Assembly: GCF_004053875.1 (NCBI RefSeq)
Contig: NZ_SBIP01000004.1
Location: 558,001 to 622,000 of the forward strand
Direction: 5' to 3'
From: Neorhizobium lilium
Lineage (GTDB): Bacteria; Pseudomonadota; Alphaproteobacteria; Rhizobiales; Rhizobiaceae
DNA length: 64,000 nt
Notes under the pieces: model-generated
Database searches by the model: none
Told to the model about the DNA's origin: nothing
Seen by the model: only the letters and a program-made list of their open reading frames with translations
Shown here: piece by piece, positions 10,848 through 19,412 of the stretch
How positions within the stretch are numbered: position 1 is the stretch's first letter
How the letters are laid out: the number at the start of each line of letters is the position of its first letter
Made by a program: the position numbers and the translations under genes

Positions 10848-10872
10848 GGAACCTAAACGCCTGACAACAGTT
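10848..10872 (+). promoter_or_regulatory. Candidate EcfG-type general stress promoter for the BON gene
   Basis: GGAAC at 10848-10852 is followed after 17 bases by GTT at 10870-10872, the -35/-10 pattern used by alphaproteobacterial EcfG sigma factors. It lies 17-35 bp before the possible starts of a BON-domain gene, a stress-type protein, which makes the match more credible. Confidence 0.55.
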
Positions 10873-10906
10873 TGTTCATCCGACGTTCATGTTAGGATTT
10901 TGCAAA

Positions 10907-11191
10907 ATGTTCCTCAGCAGTGTTCAGCCCACCATCACCAATTTCGACTTTGTTCGGGACCATGGCGTGTCTATCGAAAAGACCGCCGTGGAAGCGGAAC
11001 TGAGCTACCTGGCCGACTTCGACGCGCGAGACCTGACAGTCGACATGACCGGCCATTATCTGGTGCTCGAAGGAACGGTTACGTCCGCCGCGGATGCTGA
11101 ACGTGCCGTCAAGGTGGCACGCGAAATCGTCGGTTCCGACCGCGTCATGTCTCGGCTGGTGGTCGTGCAGCCGGCAACTGCTCTGATCTGA
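10907..11191 (+). CDS. BON domain protein
   Basis: The 94-residue protein contains one BON-like fold (LTVDMTGHYLVLEGTVTSAADAERAV, then VAREIVG and VMSRLVVV), as in OsmY-type and secretin-associated proteins thought to bind membranes. No signal peptide is evident. An upstream ATG at 10889 would add six residues, but AGGA lies at a better distance from 10907. The upstream EcfG-like promoter suggests induction under general stress. Confidence 0.72.
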   Translation: MFLSSVQPTITNFDFVRDHGVSIEKTAVEAELSYLADFDARDLTVDMTGHYLVLEGTVTSAADAERAVKVAREIVGSDRVMSRLVVVQPATALI

Positions 11192-11198
11192 TCGGAAA

Positions 11199-11214
11199 CC
11201 GAGGTTCACCTCGG
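11199..11214 (+). terminator. Short hairpin after the BON gene
   Basis: CCGAGG and CCTCGG flank a TTCA loop just after the BON stop codon. The following T content is low, so this is a weak candidate terminator. Confidence 0.35.
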
Positions 11215-11312
11215 GTCTTCCACGCTTCATGGATGCTTCACGCGAATGAATTGGTCTGTTTCGGAGCCCTGATCTACAGCTCGGGGAAAACAGAACGATC
11301 GAGGAAACATCC

Positions 11313-12239
11313 ATGGCCACCGACGGCACACCTGCGGCCGCGCAAAGCGGTGATACGCCGCGCGGCTTCGCCTTTGCACTTGCTGCCTATTTTCTTTGGG
11401 GCTTCCTGCCCTTCTACATGAAGGCGGTCGGGCATGTTCCGGCGGCGGAAGTGCTGGCGCACCGGGTCGTCTGGTCGCTGCCCGTCGCCGGCCTCGTGCT
11501 TCTCACCCTCGGCCGCACCGCCGACATCAAGATGGCGCTGCGCTCACCCCGCACGCTGATGATGGCCGCCGTCACCGCCATCTTCATCACCATCAACTGG
11601 ACCACCTATATCTGGGCAATCAGCGTAGGGCGCGCGCTCGATGCGGCGCTCGGCTATTTTATCAATCCGCTGTTCAGCATTTTTCTTGCCGCCGTGCTGC
11701 TCAAGGAAAAGCTGTCGCGGCTGCAGCTTGCGGCCGTCGGCCTGGTCGTGATCGCGGTCGCCATCATCACTGTCGATGCCGGAGGTCTGCCATGGGTGGC
11801 AATGGTGCTGACAGTGAGCTGGGGCTTCTATGCGTTTTTCCGCAAGACGCTTCCGGTCGGCCCCAACCAGGGGTTTTTCCTGGAAGTGCTGATGCTGAGC
11901 CCGTTCTGCCTTGCCTATGTTGTTTACCTGGAAGCGAGCGGACAGGGACATCTACGGCAGACGGGGCTTTCAGATACATTGCTTCTGGCCGGATGCGGGC
12001 TGGTGACAGCCATACCGCTCATCCTCTATGCCAATGGGGCCAAACTGCTGCGGCTCTCCACCATCGGCCTCATGCAGTATCTGGCGCCGACGATGATCTT
12101 CCTGATCGCCATCTTCGCCTTTCACGAGCCGCTCAACACCGCAAAGCTGCTCGCCTTCGGGCTGATCTGGGTGGCATTGATCGTCTATTCCTGGCCGATG
12201 ATACGACAGGCTATGGGGTCTGCGGAGTCAAAGCCTTGA
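11313..12239 (+). CDS. rarD: RarD-type EamA/DMT family transporter
   Basis: This 308-residue protein has about ten hydrophobic segments in two EamA-like halves and the RarD-specific start GFAFALAAYFLWGFLPFYMKA and block HRVVWSLP. RarD proteins are inner-membrane permeases of the drug/metabolite superfamily; substrates are not established. The start ATG follows GAGGAAAC. Its 3' end overlaps the convergent LOG gene by 12 bp, so no terminator separates them. Confidence 0.85.
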   Translation: MATDGTPAAAQSGDTPRGFAFALAAYFLWGFLPFYMKAVGHVPAAEVLAHRVVWSLPVAGLVLLTLGRTADIKMALRSPRTLMMAAVTAIFITINWTTYIWAISVGRALDAALGYFINPLFSIFLAAVLLKEKLSRLQLAAVGLVVIAVAIITVDAGGLPWVAMVLTVSWGFYAFFRKTLPVGPNQGFFLEVLMLSPFCLAYVVYLEASGQGHLRQTGLSDTLLLAGCGLVTAIPLILYANGAKLLRLSTIGLMQYLAPTMIFLIAIFAFHEPLNTAKLLAFGLIWVALIVYSWPMIRQAMGSAESKP

Positions 12240-12833
12240 AATAACCGTGTCTTCCCCCCTGGATGCGGCGCGTTCCTCGCCGCGTTCCAGAATGGCGGGG
12301 ACGATGTCCTCGACATCCGCGATCACCAGCGGCCGCACCAGGTGGGCGCGGTGGATGAAGCCTTCGTCGCGCATGTGGTCGATCAGGCTCAGCATGGGGT
12401 CCCAGAAGCCGCCGATATTGGCGAAGACCATCGGTTTTTCGTGCCGGCCGAGCTGGCCCCAGGTCATGATCTCGACGATTTCCTCCAGCGTACCGATGCC
12501 GCCCGGCAGCGTCACGAAGGCGTCGGAACGCTCGAACATCTTGTGCTTGCGCTGGTGCATGTCCTCGGTCACAATCAATTCGTCGAGCTGGCCCAGCGAA
12601 TGCCGCGTCGCCTCCATGTCCACCAGGAATTCCGGGATGATGCCCGTGACCTGGCCGCCATTCGACAGAACTCCGGCTGCGACTGCGCCCATGATGCCCT
12701 TGGTGCCGCCGCCATAGACGAGCCGCAGCCCGTGAGCGGCGATGGATTTTCCGAGCGCACGCCCGGCGGCCAGATAGGCCGGGTCACGTCCCGGCTGGGA
12801 GCCGCAGTAAATGCAGATGGATCGAATCGGCAC
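12228..12833 (-). CDS. LOG family protein (cytokinin riboside phosphoribohydrolase-like)
   Basis: The 201-residue Rossmann-fold protein carries the LOG signatures GGGTKGIMG and PGGIGTLEE. LOG enzymes cleave nucleoside 5'-monophosphates, releasing the base; in bacteria they act on AMP-type nucleotides and can yield free cytokinins. The GTG at 12833 is preferred because AGGAG lies six bases upstream and the conserved IRSICIYCGSQPG begins there; an upstream in-frame ATG at 13004 would add 57 unrelated residues that overlap the next gene's start. Confidence 0.87.
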   Translation of the reverse strand: MPIRSICIYCGSQPGRDPAYLAAGRALGKSIAAHGLRLVYGGGTKGIMGAVAAGVLSNGGQVTGIIPEFLVDMEATRHSLGQLDELIVTEDMHQRKHKMFERSDAFVTLPGGIGTLEEIVEIMTWGQLGRHEKPMVFANIGGFWDPMLSLIDHMRDEGFIHRAHLVRPLVIADVEDIVPAILERGEERAASRGEDTVISRL

Positions 12834-13003
12834 AGTTTTCTCCTGAAGGCATTCGTATGCGAAGCGGATGAGCGCCTCTGCCTCTAAAACTGGAGGGAAA
12901 CGGTGGCAAGGGCAAGGCTTCCAAGCGCGAAAAGCTTGTGAATGCAGGAGGAAACGGCTAATCCGGATAAAGGCGGCAGGCTCCGCCCTGAAAGGCATCG
13001 ACA

Positions 13004-14860
13004 ATGAAAATCCGCGCCGGCTGGCTTGCCCTGATCGTACTCGTCATCGCATCACTGCTGATGGTTTTCTTCGTGCTGCCAAGGATCAACCAGGGATCAA
13101 AGCCGCTCGGAGACGCGATCAATGCCGCCGGTACTGCCGTTCAGGACGCAGTGAAGGACGGCCAGCAGGTCACCAAGCCTGCGGAAAACGCAAAGCCCGC
13201 CGACCAGGCCGCCGCAACGCCTTCCGCACCATCGGCGACGCCTAATGCTCCCCAGTCCGACCAGGCTGCAAAAACCGGGCGTGCCGTTCCCTCCGGCGAC
13301 GCTGCAAAGCCGACGCCCTCCTTCGACGTGCTGCGGGTGGAACCGGACGGATCCACCGTGATTGCCGGCCGGGCCGAGCCTCATTCCACGCTTGAAGTCA
13401 CCGACGGCAGTTCCGTCGTCGCCAAGGTCGATGTCGGCCCGAGCGGCGATTTCGCCGCCGTGCTCGAAAATCCGCTGCCGCCGGGGGACCACCAGCTCGT
13501 GCTGAAGGCAACCGGCAAGGATGGCAAGAGCATCGTTTCCGAGGAAGTTGCGACGGTGTCCGTGCCGACCGACAAGAACAGCGGCAAGCTGCTTGCCATG
13601 GTGACGACGCCCGGAAAGGCGAGCCGCCTCATCGCGACGCCGAACGCTGCAGCGCAGGTGCCGGCCAGCAGCGAAAGCGCTTCCGCATCGCCTGTGACAG
13701 CACCTTCGCCAAGCTCTTCAACCTCTCCTTCCTCCGCAACTCCCGCCGTATCGGCTCCTGCCGCTTCCGGCGCAACTCCGGCTGTGCCCGCCCTGCCCGC
13801 GGCATCGACGGAGCTTGCCTCCAACCCGCCTTCCATGGCGCCAGGTGCGACAGGTCTATCTTCACCACCTTCGGCCGCGCTGGCAACGCCCGGGACAGCC
13901 GCCGAGTTGCAGATCACAGCTGTGGAGCTTGAAGGTAACAAGATCTTCGTGGCGGGTCTCGCAAAGACCGGCACGACCGTGCGCGGGCTCGTGGACGGCA
14001 CGGCAATCGGCCAGGCACAGCCCGGCAGCGACCGCCATTTCGTGATCGAAGGCACGGCGGATCTGACCGTCGGCGACCACACGATCAGCGTCGAATCGCT
14101 CAACGGCGCCGGCCAGGCGCTGGTGCGCGTCGAAGTTCCCTTCAACCGCCCTGCCGGTGAACAGGTGGCCGCCATTGCCGCGCCTGCCGCCAACAGCCCG
14201 ATGACATCGGTCGATGGCGGATTTTTCGACCGGCTGCGCAGCGACACGGTGCGTGCCTTCAACCTGCTGCAGAACCTTTACGCCGGTGGCAAGCTTCCTT
14301 CCCTGGAGGAGATGACCGCCGCACGCTCCGGCACGAGCATCGCGCTGAAGTCGCTGTCCGAATACCACCTGCCGGACGGCGCAACAGCCTCTGCCCGCAT
14401 GCTCGCCGAAACAACCACCAAGGATGCAAGCACTGCCGCTGCCGCGCTGGACAAGCTTCCCTCCGATGTTGCCGCCGTCGGCGCTGCGCTGGACGAAATC
14501 CGCACGCTCATTGTCAAGGCGATCGGACCGGTGATGGCGCAGCAGATCGCGGGCGCGGAGCCTGCGGCAGAAGCGCCGCAGGCTTCGGCTGCCTCGGACG
14601 GCCCGCGGACGATACAGCAGGCACCGCTGACGCAGAGCCAGCGTACTGCCGTCATCATCCGCCGCGGCGATACCTTGTGGCAGATCTCGCGCCGAGTTTA
14701 CGGCCAGGGCGTGCGCTACACCACGATCTACCTCGCCAATGAGGACCAGATCCACAATCCGGATATCATCCAGCCCGGCCAGATCTTCGGCGTTCCGGAA
14801 GAATACCGGCCTGATGCGGAAGAACTGCACCGCCAGCGCCTGCAGCACCGCAAGGGCTGA
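13004..14860 (+). CDS. LysM domain protein with N-terminal membrane anchor
   Basis: The 618-residue protein starts with a single membrane helix (about residues 6-27, WLALIVLVIASLLMVFFVLP). A long Ala/Pro/Ser-rich linker and two beta-rich Ig-like stretches follow, near residues 110-190 and 300-380. A C-terminal LysM domain (about 545-600, VIIRRGDTLWQISRRVYG and NPDIIQPGQIFGVP) should bind peptidoglycan from the periplasm. Similar proteins are common in Rhizobiales; the function is not known. The Ser/Ala/Pro linker (about residues 210-300) is low complexity, not a repeat array. Confidence 0.85.
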   Translation: MKIRAGWLALIVLVIASLLMVFFVLPRINQGSKPLGDAINAAGTAVQDAVKDGQQVTKPAENAKPADQAAATPSAPSATPNAPQSDQAAKTGRAVPSGDAAKPTPSFDVLRVEPDGSTVIAGRAEPHSTLEVTDGSSVVAKVDVGPSGDFAAVLENPLPPGDHQLVLKATGKDGKSIVSEEVATVSVPTDKNSGKLLAMVTTPGKASRLIATPNAAAQVPASSESASASPVTAPSPSSSTSPSSATPAVSAPAASGATPAVPALPAASTELASNPPSMAPGATGLSSPPSAALATPGTAAELQITAVELEGNKIFVAGLAKTGTTVRGLVDGTAIGQAQPGSDRHFVIEGTADLTVGDHTISVESLNGAGQALVRVEVPFNRPAGEQVAAIAAPAANSPMTSVDGGFFDRLRSDTVRAFNLLQNLYAGGKLPSLEEMTAARSGTSIALKSLSEYHLPDGATASARMLAETTTKDASTAAAALDKLPSDVAAVGAALDEIRTLIVKAIGPVMAQQIAGAEPAAEAPQASAASDGPRTIQQAPLTQSQRTAVIIRRGDTLWQISRRVYGQGVRYTTIYLANEDQIHNPDIIQPGQIFGVPEEYRPDAEELHRQRLQHRKG

Positions 14861-15261
14861 CGGCGTCTCCCGGTAGCCGGGGATGTTTGCGGCAGTCGCC
14901 GAAGTTTTCCGCATTCGCCCCCAGGCACTTGGTCGGGCAAGACGCTGTCGTTTGTCCCCGGCATCCGTCTATCGACAATAATCAGAGCGTCATTGGATGG
15001 GAACCGGGTTCGCGAACCGGCGCTCAACGGTCTCAAGGACCCGGTCCCGATGATGGTTGATCGATGTGGGGAGTGGAGGGCTCGGAAATCCTCCAGAAAC
15101 CACTGAAAGCAGCCGGGGCAGGCAAAAAGCCTTACACCCTAAGCAACCCGATACCTTGCCTGCCCCGTTCCCGACCTCAACCACGCCGGAGCATCTCCCG
15201 CGTGGCCGGACGCGTTTCAGCAGCATCGACGCTGGAGCGATCTGATAAACGATGGTGAGGC
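14861..15261 (+). other. 400-bp intergenic region with palindromes, no convincing gene
   Basis: No reading frame here has a good start, ribosome site or recognisable product. Visible structure: a short CCCGG/CCGGG hairpin near 14868-14883; a perfect 12-bp palindrome GGTTCGCGAACC at 15007-15018; and a 12-bp perfect stem (CGGGGCAGGCAA / TTGCCTGCCCCG) at 15114-15125 and 15156-15167 around a 30-base loop. The last could be part of a small RNA. Confidence 0.5.
15114..15167. repeat. 12-bp perfect inverted repeat with 30-base loop
   Basis: CGGGGCAGGCAA at 15114-15125 is the exact reverse complement of TTGCCTGCCCCG at 15156-15167. There is no T-tract on either side to make it an ordinary terminator. 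A structured RNA is one possible reading. Confidence 0.6.
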
Positions 15262-15666
15262 TCAGCTGAGCTTATCGATGGCGTTCTGGTTCAACAGCGT
15301 GGTCACCGCGGTGATCAGCTGTGCCGGCACGAACGGCTTCTGGATGAGAACGCTGTTGGGCACGCCTTGCGACGCCCAGGCCTTGGCGCTATCGGCCGTC
15401 ATGTAGATGACAGGCATGGTCAGCACCAGTTCACGAGCACGGTGGCCGATATCCCAGCCGCTCGGGCCGTCACCAAGACGTATGTCCGTGACGACAGCAT
15501 CGAATCGTTCTGCATCTTCGTCGAGCTTGGCAAGGGCCTGGGCTCCATTGCCGACGGAAACGACCTCGAAGCCTTCGGCGGCTAGTGCCTCCTCCGCATC
15601 CAGCATCAATAGTTGATCATCTTCTACCAGAAGGACCGTAGGTATCATTGTCGAATTCGCCGTCAT
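15262..15666 (-). CDS. Stand-alone response regulator receiver protein
   Basis: This 134-residue CheY-like receiver has the acidic pair in LLVEDD (about residues 15-17), the phosphoacceptor Asp in VVTDIRLGDG (about 61), the Thr in YMTAD and the Lys in IQKPF. There is no output domain, so it must act through protein contacts, as do other single-domain receivers of Rhizobiales. No histidine kinase is adjacent. Its start ATG lies in a divergent region 200 bp from the ABC exporter gene. Confidence 0.88.
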   Translation of the reverse strand: MTANSTMIPTVLLVEDDQLLMLDAEEALAAEGFEVVSVGNGAQALAKLDEDAERFDAVVTDIRLGDGPSGWDIGHRARELVLTMPVIYMTADSAKAWASQGVPNSVLIQKPFVPAQLITAVTTLLNQNAIDKLS

Positions 15667-15874
15667 ATGCCGCTGCTTTCAAGAGAGCGCTCGGTTTATC
15701 TTGAACCCTGAAGATTAGACCCCGGTTAACAGACGCCGTCAAACGTCCGAAGTACGTCGATGTTCCGTTGAGGTCGAGGATCGTCACGCTCCGCAAGTTT
15801 CACGATCCTGTCATTGCAACATGCGGCTCTGCGCCTTATGTGCCGGAAGCGCGACGCGCCGCCCGGAGACAATA

Positions 15875-17764
15875 ATGGCAGCAGCTAAGAAGACGATCTC
15901 GGCCGATGCCAGCAATCCGCTCGGCACGCTGATGAACCTGTGGCCCTATATGTGGCCGCAGGGCCGCGCGGACCTCAAGGCGCGGGTGGTCTGGGCCACC
16001 TTCTACCTCGTGCTTGCCAAGCTGGTACTGATCGCCGTCCCCTATTTCTTCAAATGGGCGACCGATGCGCTGAACGGCAAGCTGGACATGGCGGGCATAT
16101 TGCCTGCCCTTCTGCTTGGCGCGGTCATCCTCGTCATCTTCTACAATCTTACCCGCATTCTGCAGGTCGGCCTCAACCAGCTGCGCGATGCACTGTTCGC
16201 CTCTGTCGGCCAGCATGCGGTGCGCCAGCTCGCCTACAAGACCTTCGTCCACATGCACGAGCTGTCCTTGCGCTTCCATCTGGAGCGCAAGACGGGCGGC
16301 CTGTCGCGTATCATCGAGCGCGGCACGAAGGGTATCGAGACCATCGTGCGCTTCACGATTCTCAACTCGTTGCCAACCCTGTTCGAGTTCTTTCTGACTG
16401 CGATCATCTTCTGGGTGAGCTACGGCTTCTGGTACGTGCTGGTGACGGCGGTAACCGTCTCGCTCTATATCTGGTTTACCGTCAAGGCGAGCGACTGGCG
16501 GATTTCCATCCGCCGCTCGATGAACGACAGCGACACGGACGCCAACACCAAGGCAATCGATTCGCTGCTCAATTTTGAGACGGTCAAATATTTCGGCAAT
16601 GAGCAGATGGAGGCCCGCCGCTTCGACTCGTCCATGGCGCGCTACGAGAAAGCAGCAACGCAGGTCTGGACCTCGCTCGGCTGGCTGAACTTCGGCCAGG
16701 GCGTTATCTTCGGCCTCGGCCAGACGGTGATGATGGTCATGTCGGCGCTCGCCGTCCAGCGCGGCGAACAGACCATCGGTGACTTCGTGTTCGTCAACGC
16801 GTTGCTGATGCAGCTTTCCGTGCCGCTCAACTTCATCGGCTTCGTCTATCGCGAAATCCGCCAGGGCCTTACCGATATCGAGCAGATGTTCGATCTGCTG
16901 GAAGTGGAGCCGGAAGTGGTGGACCGGGCCGGGGCTACGGAATTGCAGATCCGCCAGGGAGCGATCGCCTTCAAGGACGTGCATTTCGCCTACGATCCGG
17001 AGCGAGCCATCCTGAAGGGAATCTCCTTCGATGTGCCGGCCGGAAAGACGGTGGCGATCGTCGGTCCCTCGGGTGCGGGCAAATCCACCATCTCGCGCCT
17101 GCTCTACCGCTTCTACGACATTCAGGGCGGCTCGATCACCATCGACGGGCAGGATGTGCGCGAGGTCACCCAGACATCGTTGCGCAAGGTCATCGGCATG
17201 GTGCCGCAGGACACGGTGCTGTTCAACGATACTATAGCCTACAACATCCGCTATGGCCGTCCGTCAGCGACCGAGGAGGAGGTACAGGCGGCGGCGGACA
17301 TTGCGCAGATCGGCACCTTCATCCAGACGCTTCCCGATGGCTACGAGACCAAGGTCGGCGAGCGTGGCCTAAAGCTTTCGGGCGGCGAAAAGCAGCGGGT
17401 GGCGATTGCCCGCACCATCCTCAAGGCACCGCCCATCCTCATCCTGGACGAGGCCACCTCCGCTCTCGACACCACGACCGAGCACGAGATCCAGTCCGCT
17501 CTCGACGTGGTTTCGAAAAACCGCACCACACTCGTGATCGCCCACCGGTTATCGACTGTCATCAATGCCGACGAGATCATCGTGCTGCGTCACGGGACGA
17601 TTGCTGAACGAGGCTCGCATGCCGATCTGCTGTCGCAGAACGGACTCTACGCTTCGATGTGGAACCGCCAGCGGGAAGCGACCCAGGCGGAAGAACAGCT
17701 GCGCAAGGTGCGCGAAAACGACGATCTCGGCGTAGTGTTGCGCGGCCAGCCGGCGGCGGAATGA
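15875..17764 (+). CDS. Atm1/HMT1-type ABC exporter (fused permease and ATPase)
   Basis: The 629-residue half-transporter has an N-terminal ABC type-1 exporter membrane domain (about residues 35-330) with the Atm1-type motif RKTGGLSRIIERGTKGIE. The C-terminal ATPase has Walker A GPSGAGKST, signature LSGGEKQRVAIAR and Walker B ILILDEATSALD. Bacterial Atm1 homologues export glutathione-linked metals or sulfur compounds and protect against heavy metals. The ATG at 15875 follows CGGAGAC. It overlaps the next small gene by ATGA. Confidence 0.92.
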   Translation: MAAAKKTISADASNPLGTLMNLWPYMWPQGRADLKARVVWATFYLVLAKLVLIAVPYFFKWATDALNGKLDMAGILPALLLGAVILVIFYNLTRILQVGLNQLRDALFASVGQHAVRQLAYKTFVHMHELSLRFHLERKTGGLSRIIERGTKGIETIVRFTILNSLPTLFEFFLTAIIFWVSYGFWYVLVTAVTVSLYIWFTVKASDWRISIRRSMNDSDTDANTKAIDSLLNFETVKYFGNEQMEARRFDSSMARYEKAATQVWTSLGWLNFGQGVIFGLGQTVMMVMSALAVQRGEQTIGDFVFVNALLMQLSVPLNFIGFVYREIRQGLTDIEQMFDLLEVEPEVVDRAGATELQIRQGAIAFKDVHFAYDPERAILKGISFDVPAGKTVAIVGPSGAGKSTISRLLYRFYDIQGGSITIDGQDVREVTQTSLRKVIGMVPQDTVLFNDTIAYNIRYGRPSATEEEVQAAADIAQIGTFIQTLPDGYETKVGERGLKLSGGEKQRVAIARTILKAPPILILDEATSALDTTTEHEIQSALDVVSKNRTTLVIAHRLSTVINADEIIVLRHGTIAERGSHADLLSQNGLYASMWNRQREATQAEEQLRKVRENDDLGVVLRGQPAAE

Positions 17765-17928
17765 CGCGTTATAGGACAGGCTCGAACGTGAACCGATATC
17801 TCAACAAGCGCATGTTCATCCTTGGCACGGTCGCGCTGGCCTATATGCTCGTCCTGATCTTCTACGGCTCGCCGCTGCTTGCCTTCACCACCTGGATGGG
17901 CTGGGTCGATCCGCAGGCAGTGAGATAG
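17761..17928 (+). CDS. Small single-span membrane protein
   Basis: The 55-residue product has one clear membrane helix (FILGTVALAYMLVLIFYG) preceded by a basic stretch. Its ATG overlaps the ABC exporter stop (ATGA), so it may be translated with it and act as an accessory. An internal GTG at 17788 would give a 46-residue version starting at the basic stretch. I do not recognise a named family. Confidence 0.6.
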   Translation: MTRYRTGSNVNRYLNKRMFILGTVALAYMLVLIFYGSPLLAFTTWMGWVDPQAVR

Positions 17929-17937
17929 TCGAAGACG

Positions 17938-18192
17938 TCAGCGTTTTGCGCGCAGAATCCGCTTCCAGATCGTGCCGCCCAGGAACTTGTTGAAGATGAC
18001 GAAGTAGGCAACGATCAAGAAGAAGAGCAGAATTGCCGGGCCGCCCTGAAGGTTAAAGCCGCCATCGGTCGATCCACCGAATATTGAGGCGATCAGCAGT
18101 CCGAATATCCAAAACGCGGTAAAGAAATCAAATATGGCCGCAAGTACGATGCGCCATGTCGATGGGCCTTTAGATGTCACGACTTCACTCAT
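17938..18192 (-). CDS. Small two-span membrane protein, RDD-like
   Basis: The 84-residue protein has two hydrophobic helices (about residues 13-36 and 49-68) and ends with FLGGTIWKRILRAKR, reminiscent of the G-x-T-x-x-K-R tail of RDD family proteins. The start is backed by a strong AGGAGGGG ribosome site. It is convergent with the ABC exporter operon and ends 10 bp from it. Function unknown. Confidence 0.65.
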   Translation of the reverse strand: MSEVVTSKGPSTWRIVLAAIFDFFTAFWIFGLLIASIFGGSTDGGFNLQGGPAILLFFLIVAYFVIFNKFLGGTIWKRILRAKR

Positions 18193-18323
18193 TTACCCCT
18201 CCTATCTATGGAACATACCTAACCTGCCGCATTGCGATTCTTCAATAGCCTGCCCTAAGGCTTCTATGATCTCCTGTGAGCTTAAGGACGCACTGTTCAC
18301 CGGCTGGCATCTGTAAGTGCAAG

Positions 18324-18339
18324 AGATGGCATGCCATCT
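18324..18339. promoter_or_regulatory. 16-bp perfect palindrome before the luciferase-like gene
   Basis: AGATGGCATGCCATCT is a perfect palindrome 31 bp upstream of the oxidoreductase start codon. Its size and place fit a dimeric repressor site, but no regulator is identified. Confidence 0.5.
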
Positions 18340-18370
18340 GAGTGCCAAGTAAATTCTGGAGTGGTTCATT

Positions 18371-19393
18371 ATGAAAAAGATCGGTTTTCTCTCCTTCGGG
18401 CACTGGAACCCCTCGCCGCAGTCGCAGGCGCGTTCGGCTGCGGACGTCCTCTTGCAGTCGATCGATCTGGCGGTCGCCGCCGAGGAACTCGGCGCGGACG
18501 GCGCCTATTTCCGCGTCCACCATTTTGCCCGGCAGCTTGCCTCGCCCTTCCCGCTTCTCGCAGCCGTCGGCTCCAGGACGAAACGGATCGAGATCGGCAC
18601 CGGCGTCATCGACATGCGCTATGAGAACCCGCTCTACATGGCGGAGGATGCGGGTGCCGCCGACATCATATCAGGCGGTCGCCTACAACTCGGCATCAGC
18701 CGTGGCTCGCCCGAGCAGGTGATCGAGGGCTATCGCCATTTCGGCTACCAGCCGGCGGAAGGCGAAAGCGATGCGGACATGGGCCGCCGCCATGCGGAAG
18801 TCTTTTACGACGTCCTGCGCGGCGAGGGTTTCGCCAAGCCCAATCCACGGCCGATGTTTCCGAACCCGCCCGGTCTCATCCGGCTGGAGCCGCATTCGGA
18901 AGGCCTGCGCGACCGCATCTGGTGGGGTTCGGGCTCCAACAGCACCGCCGTCTGGGCTGCCAAGCTTGGCATGAACCTGCAGAGCTCGACGCTGAAGGAC
19001 AATGAGACGGGCGAGCCCTTCCATGTGCAGCAGGCCAAGCAGATCCGTATCTTCCGCGAAGCCTGGACCGAAGCAGGCCACACGCGCACGCCACGCGTTT
19101 CGGTCAGCCGCAGCATATTCGCGCTGATGAACGACATGGACCGCGCTTATTTCGCCGGCAGCGGCGAGAGTAAGGATGCGATCGGCTTCATCGACGCGCA
19201 GACTCAAGCGATCTTCGGTCGTTCCTATGCCGCGGAGCCGGACAAGCTGATCGAGCAGCTGAAGGCGGACGAGGCTATCGCAGAAGCCGACACGCTGCTG
19301 CTGACCGTGCCGAACCAGCTGGGCGTCGAGTACAATGTCCATGTGATCGAGAGCATTTTGAAGCACGTGGCGCCGGCCCTCGGCTGGCGCTAA
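18371..19393 (+). CDS. LLM class flavin-dependent oxidoreductase
   Basis: The 340-residue protein is a bacterial luciferase-like monooxygenase: N-terminal GFLSFGHWNP, the AAEELGADGAYFRVHHF block, IEIGTGVIDMRYENP and LGISRGSPEQVIEGY are typical of the flavin-binding TIM barrel. Members oxidise diverse substrates with reduced FMN and oxygen; the substrate here is unknown. The ATG follows GGAGTGG, and a 16-bp palindrome lies just upstream. It converges on the LysR gene, 20 bp away. Confidence 0.88.
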   Translation: MKKIGFLSFGHWNPSPQSQARSAADVLLQSIDLAVAAEELGADGAYFRVHHFARQLASPFPLLAAVGSRTKRIEIGTGVIDMRYENPLYMAEDAGAADIISGGRLQLGISRGSPEQVIEGYRHFGYQPAEGESDADMGRRHAEVFYDVLRGEGFAKPNPRPMFPNPPGLIRLEPHSEGLRDRIWWGSGSNSTAVWAAKLGMNLQSSTLKDNETGEPFHVQQAKQIRIFREAWTEAGHTRTPRVSVSRSIFALMNDMDRAYFAGSGESKDAIGFIDAQTQAIFGRSYAAEPDKLIEQLKADEAIAEADTLLLTVPNQLGVEYNVHVIESILKHVAPALGWR

Positions 19394-19412
19394 TCCCCGA
19401 CAAGACTGCCGG

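Noticed and set aside
13620..13860. Possible tandem repeat in the LysM protein gene
   Set aside because: The Ser/Ala/Pro-rich stretch has no regular period; it is a low-complexity linker.
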